From Actinomyces israelii DSM 43320 (lineage in GTDB: Bacteria > Actinomycetota > Actinomycetes > Actinomycetales > Actinomycetaceae): a DNA stretch of 64,000 bases. Below the pieces are notes generated by a model that saw only the letters and a list, made by a program, of their open reading frames with translations, was not told where the DNA came from and made no database searches. This document shows positions 20,526-29,455 of the stretch, one piece after another; the stretch's first letter is position 1; each line of letters starts with the position of its first letter. Where the stretch lies: positions 211,561-275,560 of the forward strand of contig NZ_JONS01000001.1 in NCBI RefSeq assembly GCF_000711965.1, in the 5' to 3' direction. The translations under genes were made by a program, and so were the position numbers.

Positions 20526-22844
20526 TCAGGACCGCTCCAGGAAGGCCTGGGACTCCTCGTCCAGGCGGTCGGCGATGGCGGCCGCCAGGACGCGGTGCCT
20601 GCTCAGCCGGGGATCGGCGTCGACGATCGCCTCGGCCTCGCCGCGGGCATCCTCGATCACCTTCCTGTCCCGCGTCACCCGCAGCAGGTCGAGGTCGGAG
20701 CGCCGCCCGGACTGGGCCGCCCCCAGCACGTTGCCCTCGCTGCGCAGCGCCAGGTCCGCCTCGGCCAGGGCGAAGCCGTCGGTGATGTCGCCGAAGGCCT
20801 TGAGCCGGTGGTAGGCGGCCGAGCCGATCTCGACCCCGGTGGTCGCCACGCACACCGACGGCCGGCCCCCACGGCCCACGCGCCCGCGCAGCTGGTGGAG
20901 CTGGGAGAGCCCGAAGCGGTCGGCGTCGAGGATGACCATCATGGTCGCCTCGGGCACGTCCACCCCGACCTCGATGACGGTGGTGGCCACGAGCACCGGG
21001 GCCGCGCCGCTCGCGAAGGCCCCCATGGCGGCGCCCTTCTCGGCGCTGGTCATCCGCCCGGTCAGCGTGCCGATGCCGATCCCCGCGAGCGCGGGCTCGT
21101 CGGCCAGGCGCTGCGCCCACTGGGCGACCGCGGCCGGCGGGCGCGCCGACGCCCCACGGCCCGGCTCCCGGGAGCCGGGGCCCTCCAGAAGACCGTCGTC
21201 GAAGCCCTCGGGGCGGTCCGGGTCGTCGTGCGCCTGCTCGGCCGCCCCGGCCTGCTCGTCGGCGTCGATGCGCGGGCAGACGACGTAGACCCGCCCCCCG
21301 GCGGCGACCTCGCGGGCCGCCCGCCTCCAGATCCCCTCCACCCACAGCCGCCGCTCCCAGGGCACCAGGTGGGTGGCCACGGGGCGCCGGCCGGCCGGGA
21401 GCCCGTCGAGGACCGCCGTGTCGAGGTCGCCGAAGATCGTCATGGCGATCGTGCGCGGAATGGGGGTGGCTGTCATGACCAGCAGGTGCGGGGTGCGCTC
21501 GGCCCCTGTGGCGGGGTCGGTCACGCCGCGGCGCCCGCGCAGGGCGTCGCGCTGGGCGACCCCGAAGCGGTGCTGCTCGTCGACCACCACCAGCCCCAGG
21601 AAGGGGATCTGGACGGTCTCGGACAGCAGGGCGTGCGTGCCCACGACGATGGCGGGCTCGCCGGAGGCCAGGGCGGCGAGGATCTCGCGGCGCCGTGGGG
21701 CCGGGGTGGATCCGGTCAGCAGCAGGACGCGGGTGGCGCGCTGCGCGCCGCCGAGCTCGCCCGCCCGTCCCAGAGGCCCCAGGAGCGCCTCGAGACTGGT
21801 CTGGTGCTGGGCCGCCAGGACCTCGGTGGGGGCCAGCAGGGCGGCCTGCCCGCCGGCACCGACGACCTGGGCCATGGCGCGCAGGGCGACGACAGTCTTG
21901 CCGCTGCCCACGTCGCCCTGCAGGAGGACCTGCATGGGCACGGTCGACTCCAGGGCGCGGGCGAGGTCCTCCCCCACGCGCGCCTGCCCGGCGGTGAGCT
22001 CGTAAGGCAGGGTGGCGTCCAGGTCGGCGCGCAGGGAGTCGGGTCCGGGGGCCGGCCAGGCCACGGCGGTGCGCGTGGCCCGGTGGCGGGCGCGCCGCTG
22101 GGCCAGGGCGGTCTGGAGGACGAGCGCCTCCTCGTGGCGCAGCCGCCGTCGCGCGACCCGCCACTGCTCGTCGTCCTGGGGCTCGTGGACCCACCGGTAG
22201 GCGGTGAAGGCGTCGATGAGGCGGTGGGCCCGGCGCACATCCGCGGGCAGCGGGTCGGGGACGTCGGCGGCGCCGACCTGGTCCAGGACCGTGCTCACGG
22301 CCTTGGCCACCTGCCAGGTCGGCAGGGCCTCGGTGGCCGGGTAGATGGGCAGGGGGCGGGCCAGGATCGCCTCGCGCTCGGCCTCGCTGAGGTCGTCGAG
22401 GACCTGGTAGCGCGGATTCGCCAGCTGCAGGCGCCCCCGGCGGCGCCCCACCCTGCCCGTCATCAGCGCCGTGGTGCCCGGCGAGAGCTGGTTCGCGCGC
22501 TGCTTCATCAGGCCGATGGTGCCGAACATGACGACGGGCATGGCGGTGGTCCCGTCGGTGACGGTGGCCTCCATCATGGCGGGGGGGCGGGCGCTGCGGG
22601 TGCGGCGGACCGAGGAGCGCACGACCTGGACCTGGACGGTCGCCTGCTCGCCGTCGGTCAGGGTGCGCAGATCAGTCAACTCGCCCCAGGTGTCGTAGCG
22701 GCGCGGCAGGAGCCGCAGCAGGTCCCCGGCCGTCCGGGCCCCCTGCTTGGCGAGCTGGTCCGCGGTCCGCCTGCCCACCAGCCCGTCCAGGGGGCGGTCC
22801 AGCAGGGGCACCGCCGCGCGGGCGGGCGTGGGTGAGGTGGTCAT
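20526..22844 (-). CDS. recG: ATP-dependent DNA helicase RecG
   Basis: Branch-migrating helicase that processes stalled forks and recombination intermediates. 772 residues. The N-terminal wedge domain shows GVGRRTADQLAKQG-like and LLRLLPRRYDTW sequences. Helicase motif I is LLQGDVGSGKTVVALRAM, motif II VVDEQHRFGV (DEQH), motif III VMTATPIPRT, and motif VI QLRGRVGRGGRPSVC. Somewhat longer than E. coli RecG (693) through a loop after motif IV (about 570-615). The start is ATG 22844, 8 bp after the FakA-like gene, so the two are probably one transcription unit. Confidence 0.95.
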   Translation of the reverse strand: MTTSPTPARAAVPLLDRPLDGLVGRRTADQLAKQGARTAGDLLRLLPRRYDTWGELTDLRTLTDGEQATVQVQVVRSSVRRTRSARPPAMMEATVTDGTTAMPVVMFGTIGLMKQRANQLSPGTTALMTGRVGRRRGRLQLANPRYQVLDDLSEAEREAILARPLPIYPATEALPTWQVAKAVSTVLDQVGAADVPDPLPADVRRAHRLIDAFTAYRWVHEPQDDEQWRVARRRLRHEEALVLQTALAQRRARHRATRTAVAWPAPGPDSLRADLDATLPYELTAGQARVGEDLARALESTVPMQVLLQGDVGSGKTVVALRAMAQVVGAGGQAALLAPTEVLAAQHQTSLEALLGPLGRAGELGGAQRATRVLLLTGSTPAPRRREILAALASGEPAIVVGTHALLSETVQIPFLGLVVVDEQHRFGVAQRDALRGRRGVTDPATGAERTPHLLVMTATPIPRTIAMTIFGDLDTAVLDGLPAGRRPVATHLVPWERRLWVEGIWRRAAREVAAGGRVYVVCPRIDADEQAGAAEQAHDDPDRPEGFDDGLLEGPGSREPGRGASARPPAAVAQWAQRLADEPALAGIGIGTLTGRMTSAEKGAAMGAFASGAAPVLVATTVIEVGVDVPEATMMVILDADRFGLSQLHQLRGRVGRGGRPSVCVATTGVEIGSAAYHRLKAFGDITDGFALAEADLALRSEGNVLGAAQSGRRSDLDLLRVTRDRKVIEDARGEAEAIVDADPRLSRHRVLAAAIADRLDEESQAFLERS

Positions 22845-22852
22845 GCGCGCCC

Positions 22853-24706
22853 CTACTCCAGGGCCAACAGGACGTCGGGGCGCACCTGGCCGCCGGCGTG
22901 GATGACGACCTCGATGGCGTCGGGGTCCCCCAGGGCCCGCTCGCCGTAGCGGGCGACGGCCTCGGCCGCCAGGGCGCCAGCGTCGGGCACGGCGTCGCGG
23001 CCGAGGATCACGGTGACCAGCTCGTCGTCGGGACGCAGCGCGGCGTTCAGGGCGGCTGTGACCGCATCGGCCTCGGCGTCCGGGCCGCTGAGCGCCAGGG
23101 TGCGCAGCTCGACGGCGGCGCGGCCGGCCCTCATGGCCAGGGCGGTGAGGTCCTCGTCACGCCCGGCGACGGCGACGGCCGCCGCCAGGACGCGGGCCTC
23201 GTCATCCGTGTCGCACACGAGGAGGCGAACGCCGTCGCCGGGCTCCAAGGCGTCCTCGACGGCGCCGCGCACATGGGAGGCAGCCGATCGGGCCGCCAGG
23301 AAGCGCGCCGCCTCGTGGGCGTGGGCGGCGCACTCGGCATCGCAGGGCAGCACAACCGCCCGGTCCCGGCCGAGGTCGACGGCCGCGCGGACGATTCCGT
23401 CGCGCTCGGGGTCCAGGACGACGACGGCGCCGGTGCGGGCGAGCTGCTCAATGAGCCCCGGGGCGCGGGTGCAGGTGATGACGCCCGTGCGCTCGCCGGC
23501 CGGCGTGGGGGAGCCGAGCCGCGAAGGGTGCTGACGCATGGAGCGGTCGCGCTGGGCGGCCCGGTTCCGCGCCCGACGGGCCGCCAGGCGCTCGAAGGAC
23601 ACGACGTGGGAGTCCTCGATCTGGCCGCCGGGCAGGGGAGGCTCATCGGCCTCCCAGCCGGTGGCCACCGCCAGGGCCGTGGGGTGGAGGTGGTGGACGC
23701 ACACCTGACGCGCCCGGCCGGCGCGCGGCAGCGCCGCACGGGGGGTGTCGGTGTGGACGTGGACCTGGTACAGGCCCACACCCAGGGCGTCGGGGGTGCC
23801 GACGACGCCCACGGAGTCCCCGACGCGCTCGAGGTCGCGGCGCAGGGCGCACGCCTGGGCGGTGGTCGCCTCGAACAGGTACATGACCTCGAACTCTCCG
23901 GTCGAGGCCGCCTGCGCGGCTCCGCCCGGACCGGCGACCCCGTGCGCGGCGCCGGTGAGGAGGTCGACGAGCATCTGGTGGGCGACCTCGGTGCAGGGCG
24001 TCGGGACATCCCCCGTCCCGTCGCCCACCGTGGCCCGTCCCCCGGCCGCGACCGTGTCCGACAGGCAGGTGAGCATGAGCATGAGGGCCGCGCCCCCGGC
24101 ATCGACGGGGCCGTGACCGAGCCCGGCGGTCTCCACGACGCTCTCCTGGGCGCCGAAGGCGGCGGCCGCGCAGATCGCCGGGACGCTCGCGGGCGAGGCG
24201 GGGCGGGACTCCTCCAGGGCGGCGCGCGCGGCCGCGGCGGCGTCCTGGGCAACCGTCAGCAGGGTGCCCGTCACCGGGCGCGACACGGCGGCCCAGGTGG
24301 TGTCAGCGATGCGCTCGTAGACGCGGACGACCTCGACCGGCCGCAGGGCCGCGGGGTCGGGTGCCTCAGCGCAGACGTCGGCGAGCGCGGCCAGGGCCTG
24401 GGAGATCAGGAGACCGGAGTTCCCGCGCGCGCCGCGCACCGCGCCGTCGGCCGCCGCCCGGGAGACCTGGACGAGATCGGCGCCGGCCGGCAGGAGGCGC
24501 ATGGCGTCGCAGGCGGCGCGCACGGTGAGCAGGACGTTGGTGCCGGTGTCGGAGTCCGGGACCGGGAAGACGTTGAAGGAGTCGACGAGCCCGCGCGTGA
24601 CCTCCCCCGTTCTGCGGGCCAGGTGCAGCCAGTCCCGCAGTGCGGGGGCGGTCAGAGCGTGCGCGGGGAGCGGCTTGGGCGACTGGCTGCTCATCTGCCG
24701 TGTCAC
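22853..24706 (-). CDS. DAK-domain protein, FakA/YloV-like
   Basis: 617-residue protein with an N-terminal DhaL-type nucleotide-binding domain: VPDSDTGTNVLLTVRAA supplies the metal-binding aspartates and GARGNSGLLISQAL the phosphate loop. A middle domain and a C-terminal DegV-associated domain (ending AIEVVIHAGGQVRPDVLLALE) follow. Firmicute FakA phosphorylates fatty acids held by FakB (DegV); whether this protein does the same is inferred from fold and layout only, and no DegV gene is in the window. GTG 24706 is chosen because AAGGAGAG lies 6 nt upstream; the later ATG 24694 lacks such a site. It precedes recG, a conserved order in Gram-positives. Confidence 0.87.
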   Translation of the reverse strand: MTRQMSSQSPKPLPAHALTAPALRDWLHLARRTGEVTRGLVDSFNVFPVPDSDTGTNVLLTVRAACDAMRLLPAGADLVQVSRAAADGAVRGARGNSGLLISQALAALADVCAEAPDPAALRPVEVVRVYERIADTTWAAVSRPVTGTLLTVAQDAAAAARAALEESRPASPASVPAICAAAAFGAQESVVETAGLGHGPVDAGGAALMLMLTCLSDTVAAGGRATVGDGTGDVPTPCTEVAHQMLVDLLTGAAHGVAGPGGAAQAASTGEFEVMYLFEATTAQACALRRDLERVGDSVGVVGTPDALGVGLYQVHVHTDTPRAALPRAGRARQVCVHHLHPTALAVATGWEADEPPLPGGQIEDSHVVSFERLAARRARNRAAQRDRSMRQHPSRLGSPTPAGERTGVITCTRAPGLIEQLARTGAVVVLDPERDGIVRAAVDLGRDRAVVLPCDAECAAHAHEAARFLAARSAASHVRGAVEDALEPGDGVRLLVCDTDDEARVLAAAVAVAGRDEDLTALAMRAGRAAVELRTLALSGPDAEADAVTAALNAALRPDDELVTVILGRDAVPDAGALAAEAVARYGERALGDPDAIEVVIHAGGQVRPDVLLALE

Positions 24707-24874
24707 GCCGCGCTCTCCTTGGCTGCTGGTGGGCGATCCGACCGCCCGACCGGGCGGCACGCTGACCCTGTTATGCTCCCAGGCTACCGGTCCGCGCCAC
24801 TGCGCGCGTCCTGGGAGCGCGCCGGATGCACCGCGAGAGGGCGGGGCGTGTGCCTCACCCCACGCACTGCCCGC

Positions 24875-24904
24875 TTGGGACGCGCGCCCGCCGTCCGATA
24901 AGGT
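24875..24904 (+). promoter_or_regulatory. sigma-70-type promoter for rpmB
   Basis: TTGGGA (24875-24880), 18 nt, TAAGGT (24899-24904). It leaves a leader of about 85 nt before rpmB. It lies in the 289-bp divergent gap between the FakA-like gene and rpmB. Confidence 0.5.
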
Positions 24905-24995
24905 TTCCTGGTTGCCCGAGCGCGAGCTCTCGGGCGGTCGATCCAGCACCGGGCCCTCGCCCGGCGTTCAAGCAAGAAGATTCAGGAGTGAGACC

Positions 24996-25187
24996 GTGGC
25001 TGCTGTGTGCGACGTCTGCGGCAAGGGGCCCATCTTCGGCAAGAGCGTCTCGCACTCCCACGTGCGGACCAACCGCCGGTGGAACCCGAACATCCAGCGC
25101 GTGCGCGCGCTCGTGAAGGGCGCCCCCAAGCGCCTCAACGTGTGCACCTCCTGCCTCAAGGCCGGCAGGGTGACGCGCAACATCTGA
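24996..25187 (+). CDS. rpmB: 50S ribosomal protein bL28
   Basis: 63 residues: AAVCDVCGKGPIFGKSVSHSHVRTNRRWNPNIQ and CTSCLKAGRVTRNI. Two CxxC pairs (CDVC and CTSC) make this the zinc-binding C+ form of bL28, so its supply could depend on zinc. A zinc-independent paralogue is not in the window. GTG 24996 is preceded by AGGAG with 7-nt spacing; the frame is open further upstream without similarity. Standing alone and divergent from recG and the FakA-like gene is the common arrangement. Confidence 0.96.
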   Translation: MAAVCDVCGKGPIFGKSVSHSHVRTNRRWNPNIQRVRALVKGAPKRLNVCTSCLKAGRVTRNI

Positions 25188-25236
25188 GGCCGCCGAGATC
25201 GGCCGTGCTCCGGCTCGGGATCGGTCCGGGACCGGG

Positions 25237-26349
25237 TCAGTCAGCGGCGCCGTCGACCGCGCCCCGGCCGCGGAAGTGGTCCCACCCGGCCCCGACGTCG
25301 GGCGCCCTGCCGTCGAGCGTGACGCGCGGGCCGTCTCCCGGCTCGAGCACCCGCCCGATGACGCGGCCGCCCGCCGGGAGCCCGGCCCCGGCCGGGACGG
25401 CGGCCAGCAGGCCGTGGTCCTCTCCCCCGGTCAGCACCCACCGGCGCGCCAGCGCGCGGGCGCCGGCGGGCGAGTCCTCCAGCAGGCGCGCCACGGGCTC
25501 CAGGGCGGCCAGGTCCTCACCGGCGCCGTCACGGGCGCCCGCAGGGTCCCCGACGTCGATCCGCACCCGGGAGGCCGCGGCCACGCGCCCGGCGTCGCGC
25601 AGCAGGCCGTCGGAGACGTCCATCATCGCGGTCGCGCCGGCACCGGCCAGGGCGGGGCCGGCCGCCAGCGGCGGGGCGGGGACGCGGAAGACGGACAGCG
25701 CCCGGCGCGCCGCAGCGCGCGTCCCCTCCGCGAGGCCGCTCCAGGGCGGGGCGCCCGAGCGCGTGCCGGCCCGGTCGGGGTCGTCAATGCCGGCGGAGAG
25801 CAGGGCGAGCCCGGCGGCGCTGCGGCCGAGCGTCCCGACGTGGACGAGCAGGTCGCCCGGGCGGGCGCCCGAGCGCAGGACGGGCGCGCGGCCCCCCAGG
25901 TCGCCGTGGACGGTGACGGCGACCACGAGGCTCTCCCCCGCGCTCAGGTCGCCGCCGACGATGCCGGCCCCGGCCCGCTCGCAGACCCGCGCCATTCCGC
26001 GCGCCAGGTCCTGGACCCAGGCCAGCGGCGTCGCCGGCGGCAGGACGAGGCCGACGACCAGCGCAACCGGGCGGGCCCCCATCGCCGCGACGTCGGCGAG
26101 GTTCTGGGCCGCGGCGCGCGCCCCGATCTCCTGCGGGCCCGACCAGCCGGTGGAGAAGTGACGGCCCTCGACCAGCAGGTCCGTGCTCACGCAGTAGCGG
26201 GCGTCCGGGGCCGCCAGGACGGCGCAGTCGTCGCCGGCGCCGACCAGCTCGCGTCGCCCGCGCGGCAGCAGGGGCGTGAGGGCGGCCAGGAGCCCGTCCT
26301 CCGTCAGGTCCGCGACGGCGAGCGGGGCGGCGCCCTCAGCGGTTGACAT
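25237..26349 (-). CDS. thiL: thiamine-monophosphate kinase
   Basis: ATP-dependent last step making thiamine diphosphate. 370 residues of the AIR-synthase-like fold: GAGDDCAVLAAPD, VSTDLLVEGRHF, the metal-binding GGDLSAGESLVVAVTVHG, MMDVSDGLLRDAGR and LTGGEDHGLLAAVP are all present. ATG 26349 lies 14 bp inside the end of ddl, and GGAG lies about 10 nt upstream; an ATG at 26376 would add nine residues. Translation is probably coupled to ddl. It converges on rpmB. Confidence 0.95.
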   Translation of the reverse strand: MSTAEGAAPLAVADLTEDGLLAALTPLLPRGRRELVGAGDDCAVLAAPDARYCVSTDLLVEGRHFSTGWSGPQEIGARAAAQNLADVAAMGARPVALVVGLVLPPATPLAWVQDLARGMARVCERAGAGIVGGDLSAGESLVVAVTVHGDLGGRAPVLRSGARPGDLLVHVGTLGRSAAGLALLSAGIDDPDRAGTRSGAPPWSGLAEGTRAAARRALSVFRVPAPPLAAGPALAGAGATAMMDVSDGLLRDAGRVAAASRVRIDVGDPAGARDGAGEDLAALEPVARLLEDSPAGARALARRWVLTGGEDHGLLAAVPAGAGLPAGGRVIGRVLEPGDGPRVTLDGRAPDVGAGWDHFRGRGAVDGAAD

Positions 26350-27508
26350 CGGCCGGCCGCTCCAGGGCCAGCTCAATGAGCTCGCCGACGAGCGCCGGGT
26401 AGTCCATGCCGGAGACCCTCCACATGTAGGGGTACATGGAGAAGGGGGTGAAGCCGGGCATGGTGTTGACCTCGTTGACGATGGCGCGCCCGTCGTCGGT
26501 GACGAAGAAGTCGACCCGGGTCAGGCCCTCGGCCCCGATGGCCAGGAAGGCCCCGGCGGCGGTGGTCATGACCAGCTCGCGCTCGGCGGGGGTCAGGCGG
26601 GCGGGGCAGACCATCTGGACGGCGTCGTGGGCCAGGTACTTGGTCTGGTAGTCGTAGAACTCGCCGGCCCCGTGGGCGGCGTCCATGACGATCTCGCCGG
26701 GCTCGGCCACGCGCGGGGCGTCGTCGCCGTGGCCGCCCAGGACCGCGACCTCGATCTCGCGCCCGACGATCCCGGTCTCCACGAGCACCTTGGGATCCAC
26801 CTCGCGGGCGGCCTCGATGGCGGCGGGCAGGTCCGCCCGCCGCTCGACCCTGGTGATGCCCAGCGAGGACCCGGCCCGCGCCGGCTTGACGAACAGCGGG
26901 TAGTCCAGCGCCTCGCAGGCCCGCAGGACGGCGGCGCGGTCCCGGTTCCACCGGTGGGGCTCGACGACCACGTGCGGGGCGGTGGCGATCCCGGCGGCGC
27001 TCAGCAGCACCTTGGTCACCTGCTTGTCCATGCCCGCGGCGCTGGCCAGCACGCCGCATCCCGCGTAGCGGACGCCCAGCATCTCCAGCATCCCCTGGAT
27101 GGTGCCGTCCTCCCCGTAGGGGCCGTGCAGCAGGGGCAGGACGACGTCGACGCCGCCCAGGGCGCTCGGCCCGGCGGGCGTCAGGGCGGTCAGCGCCCCG
27201 CTCCCGGGCCGTACGGCGAGCTCGCCGCGCCCCAGCCCCTCGGCGGTGATCTCCACCGGCGGGCGGGAGTCGTCCAGGGCCAGGGCGGCGGGGTCGTCGT
27301 CGACGAGCACCCACTGGCCGCTCGGCGTGATGCCGATGGGCAGGACCTCGTAGCGGTCGCGGTCGATGGCCGACAGCACCCCGGCGGCGGTGGCGCACGA
27401 GATGGTGTGCTCGCCGCTGCGCCCTCCGAAGACGACGGCGACACGCGGCTTGCGGCCAGTGGGGCGGGATGCGGGGGAGGAAGCGGGCTCCTGCAAGTCA
27501 TCTGCCAT
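26336..27508 (-). CDS. ddl: D-alanine--D-alanine ligase
   Basis: Joins two D-alanines for peptidoglycan precursors in the cytoplasm. 390 residues of the ATP-grasp family: VAVVFGGRSGEHTIS at the start, LPLLHGPYGEDGTIQGMLEML, VKPARAGSSLGITRV for ATP, and the metal site RVDFFVTDDGRAIVNEVNTMPGFTPFSMYP. The start MADDLQEP at 27508 is set by a TAGCGT hexamer 7 nt upstream, suggesting a leaderless mRNA; the frame is open further upstream. Divergent from the AMIN-like lipoprotein. Confidence 0.95.
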   Translation of the reverse strand: MADDLQEPASSPASRPTGRKPRVAVVFGGRSGEHTISCATAAGVLSAIDRDRYEVLPIGITPSGQWVLVDDDPAALALDDSRPPVEITAEGLGRGELAVRPGSGALTALTPAGPSALGGVDVVLPLLHGPYGEDGTIQGMLEMLGVRYAGCGVLASAAGMDKQVTKVLLSAAGIATAPHVVVEPHRWNRDRAAVLRACEALDYPLFVKPARAGSSLGITRVERRADLPAAIEAAREVDPKVLVETGIVGREIEVAVLGGHGDDAPRVAEPGEIVMDAAHGAGEFYDYQTKYLAHDAVQMVCPARLTPAERELVMTTAAGAFLAIGAEGLTRVDFFVTDDGRAIVNEVNTMPGFTPFSMYPYMWRVSGMDYPALVGELIELALERPADVNR

Positions 27509-27515
27509 GGGTCCC

Positions 27516-27521
27516 ACGCTA
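27516..27521 (-). promoter_or_regulatory. -10 element of ddl
   Basis: Minus-strand TAGCGT ends 7 nt before the ATG at 27508. A TATCCT hexamer for the divergent lipoprotein gene lies at 27537-27542 on the plus strand. Confidence 0.4.
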
Positions 27522-27601
27522 CCGCGCCCGACCTCATATCCTGGAAACGCACTCGGATCTCGGCACCCGGACCTTCGCACCGCCCGACATCAGGAGACAC
27601 C

Positions 27602-28336
27602 ATGAAACACCGCTCACCCGCACTGCTCGCCACCGTGCTCCTCGGCGGGGCCCTGACGCTGAGCGCCTGCAGCAGAGGGGCTCCGACCTCGGACCCGACG
27701 GATGAGGGGGGTGCCCCCGCGGGCGACGCCTCAGCGTCCGCCGCTCCCGCTGCGGACAGCACCGACACCGGCCGGCCCTCCCCCTCCCAGACCGCCGGCC
27801 CCGGGCCCCTGAGCGAGGAGGAGCAGGACGCCTCCGGCGCCCCGGCCTGGGGCACCGGCAGCGACGGACAGGAGGCGTCCGAGGGCAGCACGCTCACCGT
27901 CGCCGAGGTGCGCGTGGGGTCCCACGACGACTACAGCCGCATCGTCCTGGAGCTCGACGGTGAGGGGACGCCGGGCTGGAAGGCCCCGCAGTGGGACACC
28001 GACGTCAGCACCATGGGCAAGGGCGACCCGGTCGCCCTCGAGGGGGACCACACGCTCGTCGTCCACGGCACCGGCCTGGCCGCGGTGCCGCCCTCGGGGC
28101 AGCGGACCACTAGCCAGCAGCGCCTCGACCTGGACAAGGGGGACAACGACGAGGGCATTGAGGAGGCCTTCGTCGACCCGGGCTTCGAGGGCGAGTTCCA
28201 GGTCGCCCTGGGCACCGACTCCCAGACCTACCGGGTCTTCACCCTGTCCAACCCCACGCGTCTGGTCATCGACGTGGCCGATGACGACCAGGGCCACGAC
28301 GACCAGGGGGACGACAGCCATGACGACGACGGCTGA
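27602..28336 (+). CDS. secreted lipoprotein with AMIN-like domain
   Basis: 244 residues. A signal peptide ends in the lipobox LSAC (Cys at about 22), so it should be lipid-anchored outside the membrane. A Ser/Ala/Pro-rich linker (about 25-95) precedes a domain reading VAEVRVGSHDDYSRIVLELDGEGTPGW and ending TNPTRLVIDVAD-like (SNPTRLVIDVADD), the pattern of AMIN-like domains that bind cell-wall material. The C-terminus is a run of Asp, His and Gly (DDQGHDDQGDD) that could bind metal. ATG 27602 has AGGAG upstream. Confidence 0.82.
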   Translation: MKHRSPALLATVLLGGALTLSACSRGAPTSDPTDEGGAPAGDASASAAPAADSTDTGRPSPSQTAGPGPLSEEEQDASGAPAWGTGSDGQEASEGSTLTVAEVRVGSHDDYSRIVLELDGEGTPGWKAPQWDTDVSTMGKGDPVALEGDHTLVVHGTGLAAVPPSGQRTTSQQRLDLDKGDNDEGIEEAFVDPGFEGEFQVALGTDSQTYRVFTLSNPTRLVIDVADDDQGHDDQGDDSHDDDG

Positions 28337-28396
28337 TCGGTCCTCCCGGCCGCGGGCGCTCACCGCGCGCAGCGGGACACGGCGGTCCTCACGGGG

Positions 28397-29455
28397 CTAA
28401 CCCGCGTGGCCCGGCCCGCCCGCGTCGGCAGCGGGGGCGGCGTAGACGCCCTCGGCCTTGCGGGGCCGCGCCAGCAGCGCGTCATTGACCTCGGTGACGG
28501 TGGCCCTGCCCTCGACGACGGCGACCACGCCCGCGGTGATCGGCATCTCGACGCCGTGGGAGGCCGCCAGGTCGAGGACGGCGCGGGCCGACTTCGCGCC
28601 CTCGGCCACGCCGCGCGAGGCCCGTCCCGCCTGGGCCACGCTCATGCCCTCGCCCAGGCGCCGGCCGAAGGTCTGGTTGCGCGACAGGGGGCTGGAGCAG
28701 GTCGCCACCAGGTCCCCCATGCCCGCCAGCCCCGAGAAGGTCTCCGGCCTGGCCCCCAGGGCCAGGCCCAGGCGGGTGATCTCCACCAGGCCGCGGGTGA
28801 TGATAGTCGCCTTGGAGTTGTCGCCGAAGCCGCACCCGGCCGCGGCCCCGACGGCCAGGGCGATGACGTTCTTGACCGCGCCGCACAGCTCGACGCCGAG
28901 CACGTCGGTGTTCGTGTACGGCCTGAAGGTGCTGGTGGCGCACAGCGCGGCCACGCGTGAGGCGACGTGCTCGTCGACGGCGGCGACCACGGTGGCGGTG
29001 GGCTGGCGCGCCGCGATCTCGTCGGCGAGGTTGGGCCCCGAGATGACCGCGACCCGCTCGGCGGGCAGGTCGAGGGCCTCGGCGAGCACCTGGCTCATGC
29101 GCAGCCCCGTGCCGACCTCGACCCCCTTCATCAGCGAGACCGTCACGGCGCCGTCCTCCAGCCCGCCGTGCAGCGGGGACAGCACGTCGCGGGCGCTCTG
29201 GGAGGGCACGGCGGCGGCGACGAGCCCCGCCCCCCGGACGGCCCGGACCAGGTCGCTCGTGGCCGACACCCCCTCGGGCAGGCGCCGGCCCGGGACGTAG
29301 CGCTCATTGGTGCCCGCGTTGATCTCGGCGGCGACCTCCTCGCGGCGCGCCCACACCGTCGTGGGAGTGCCTGCCTCGGCGAGCAGGCAGGCGAAGGTGG
29401 TGCCCCAGGCGCCCGCGCCGACGACGGCCGCCCTGTGCACGGCTGCGTCGCTCAC
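28397..29455 (-). CDS. gpsA: glycerol-3-phosphate dehydrogenase [NAD(P)+]
   Basis: Reduces dihydroxyacetone phosphate to sn-glycerol 3-phosphate for phospholipid synthesis. 352 residues with the dinucleotide loop VVGAGAWGTTFACLLAEAG, ISGPNLADEIAA, the catalytic-lysine segment ELCGAVKNVIALAVGAAAG, and GLAGMGDLVATCSSPLSRNQTFG. GTG 29455 overlaps the plsC stop as GTGA, coupling it to the acyltransferase that uses its product. Converges on the lipoprotein gene. Confidence 0.96.
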   Translation of the reverse strand: MSDAAVHRAAVVGAGAWGTTFACLLAEAGTPTTVWARREEVAAEINAGTNERYVPGRRLPEGVSATSDLVRAVRGAGLVAAAVPSQSARDVLSPLHGGLEDGAVTVSLMKGVEVGTGLRMSQVLAEALDLPAERVAVISGPNLADEIAARQPTATVVAAVDEHVASRVAALCATSTFRPYTNTDVLGVELCGAVKNVIALAVGAAAGCGFGDNSKATIITRGLVEITRLGLALGARPETFSGLAGMGDLVATCSSPLSRNQTFGRRLGEGMSVAQAGRASRGVAEGAKSARAVLDLAASHGVEMPITAGVVAVVEGRATVTEVNDALLARPRKAEGVYAAPAADAGGPGHAG

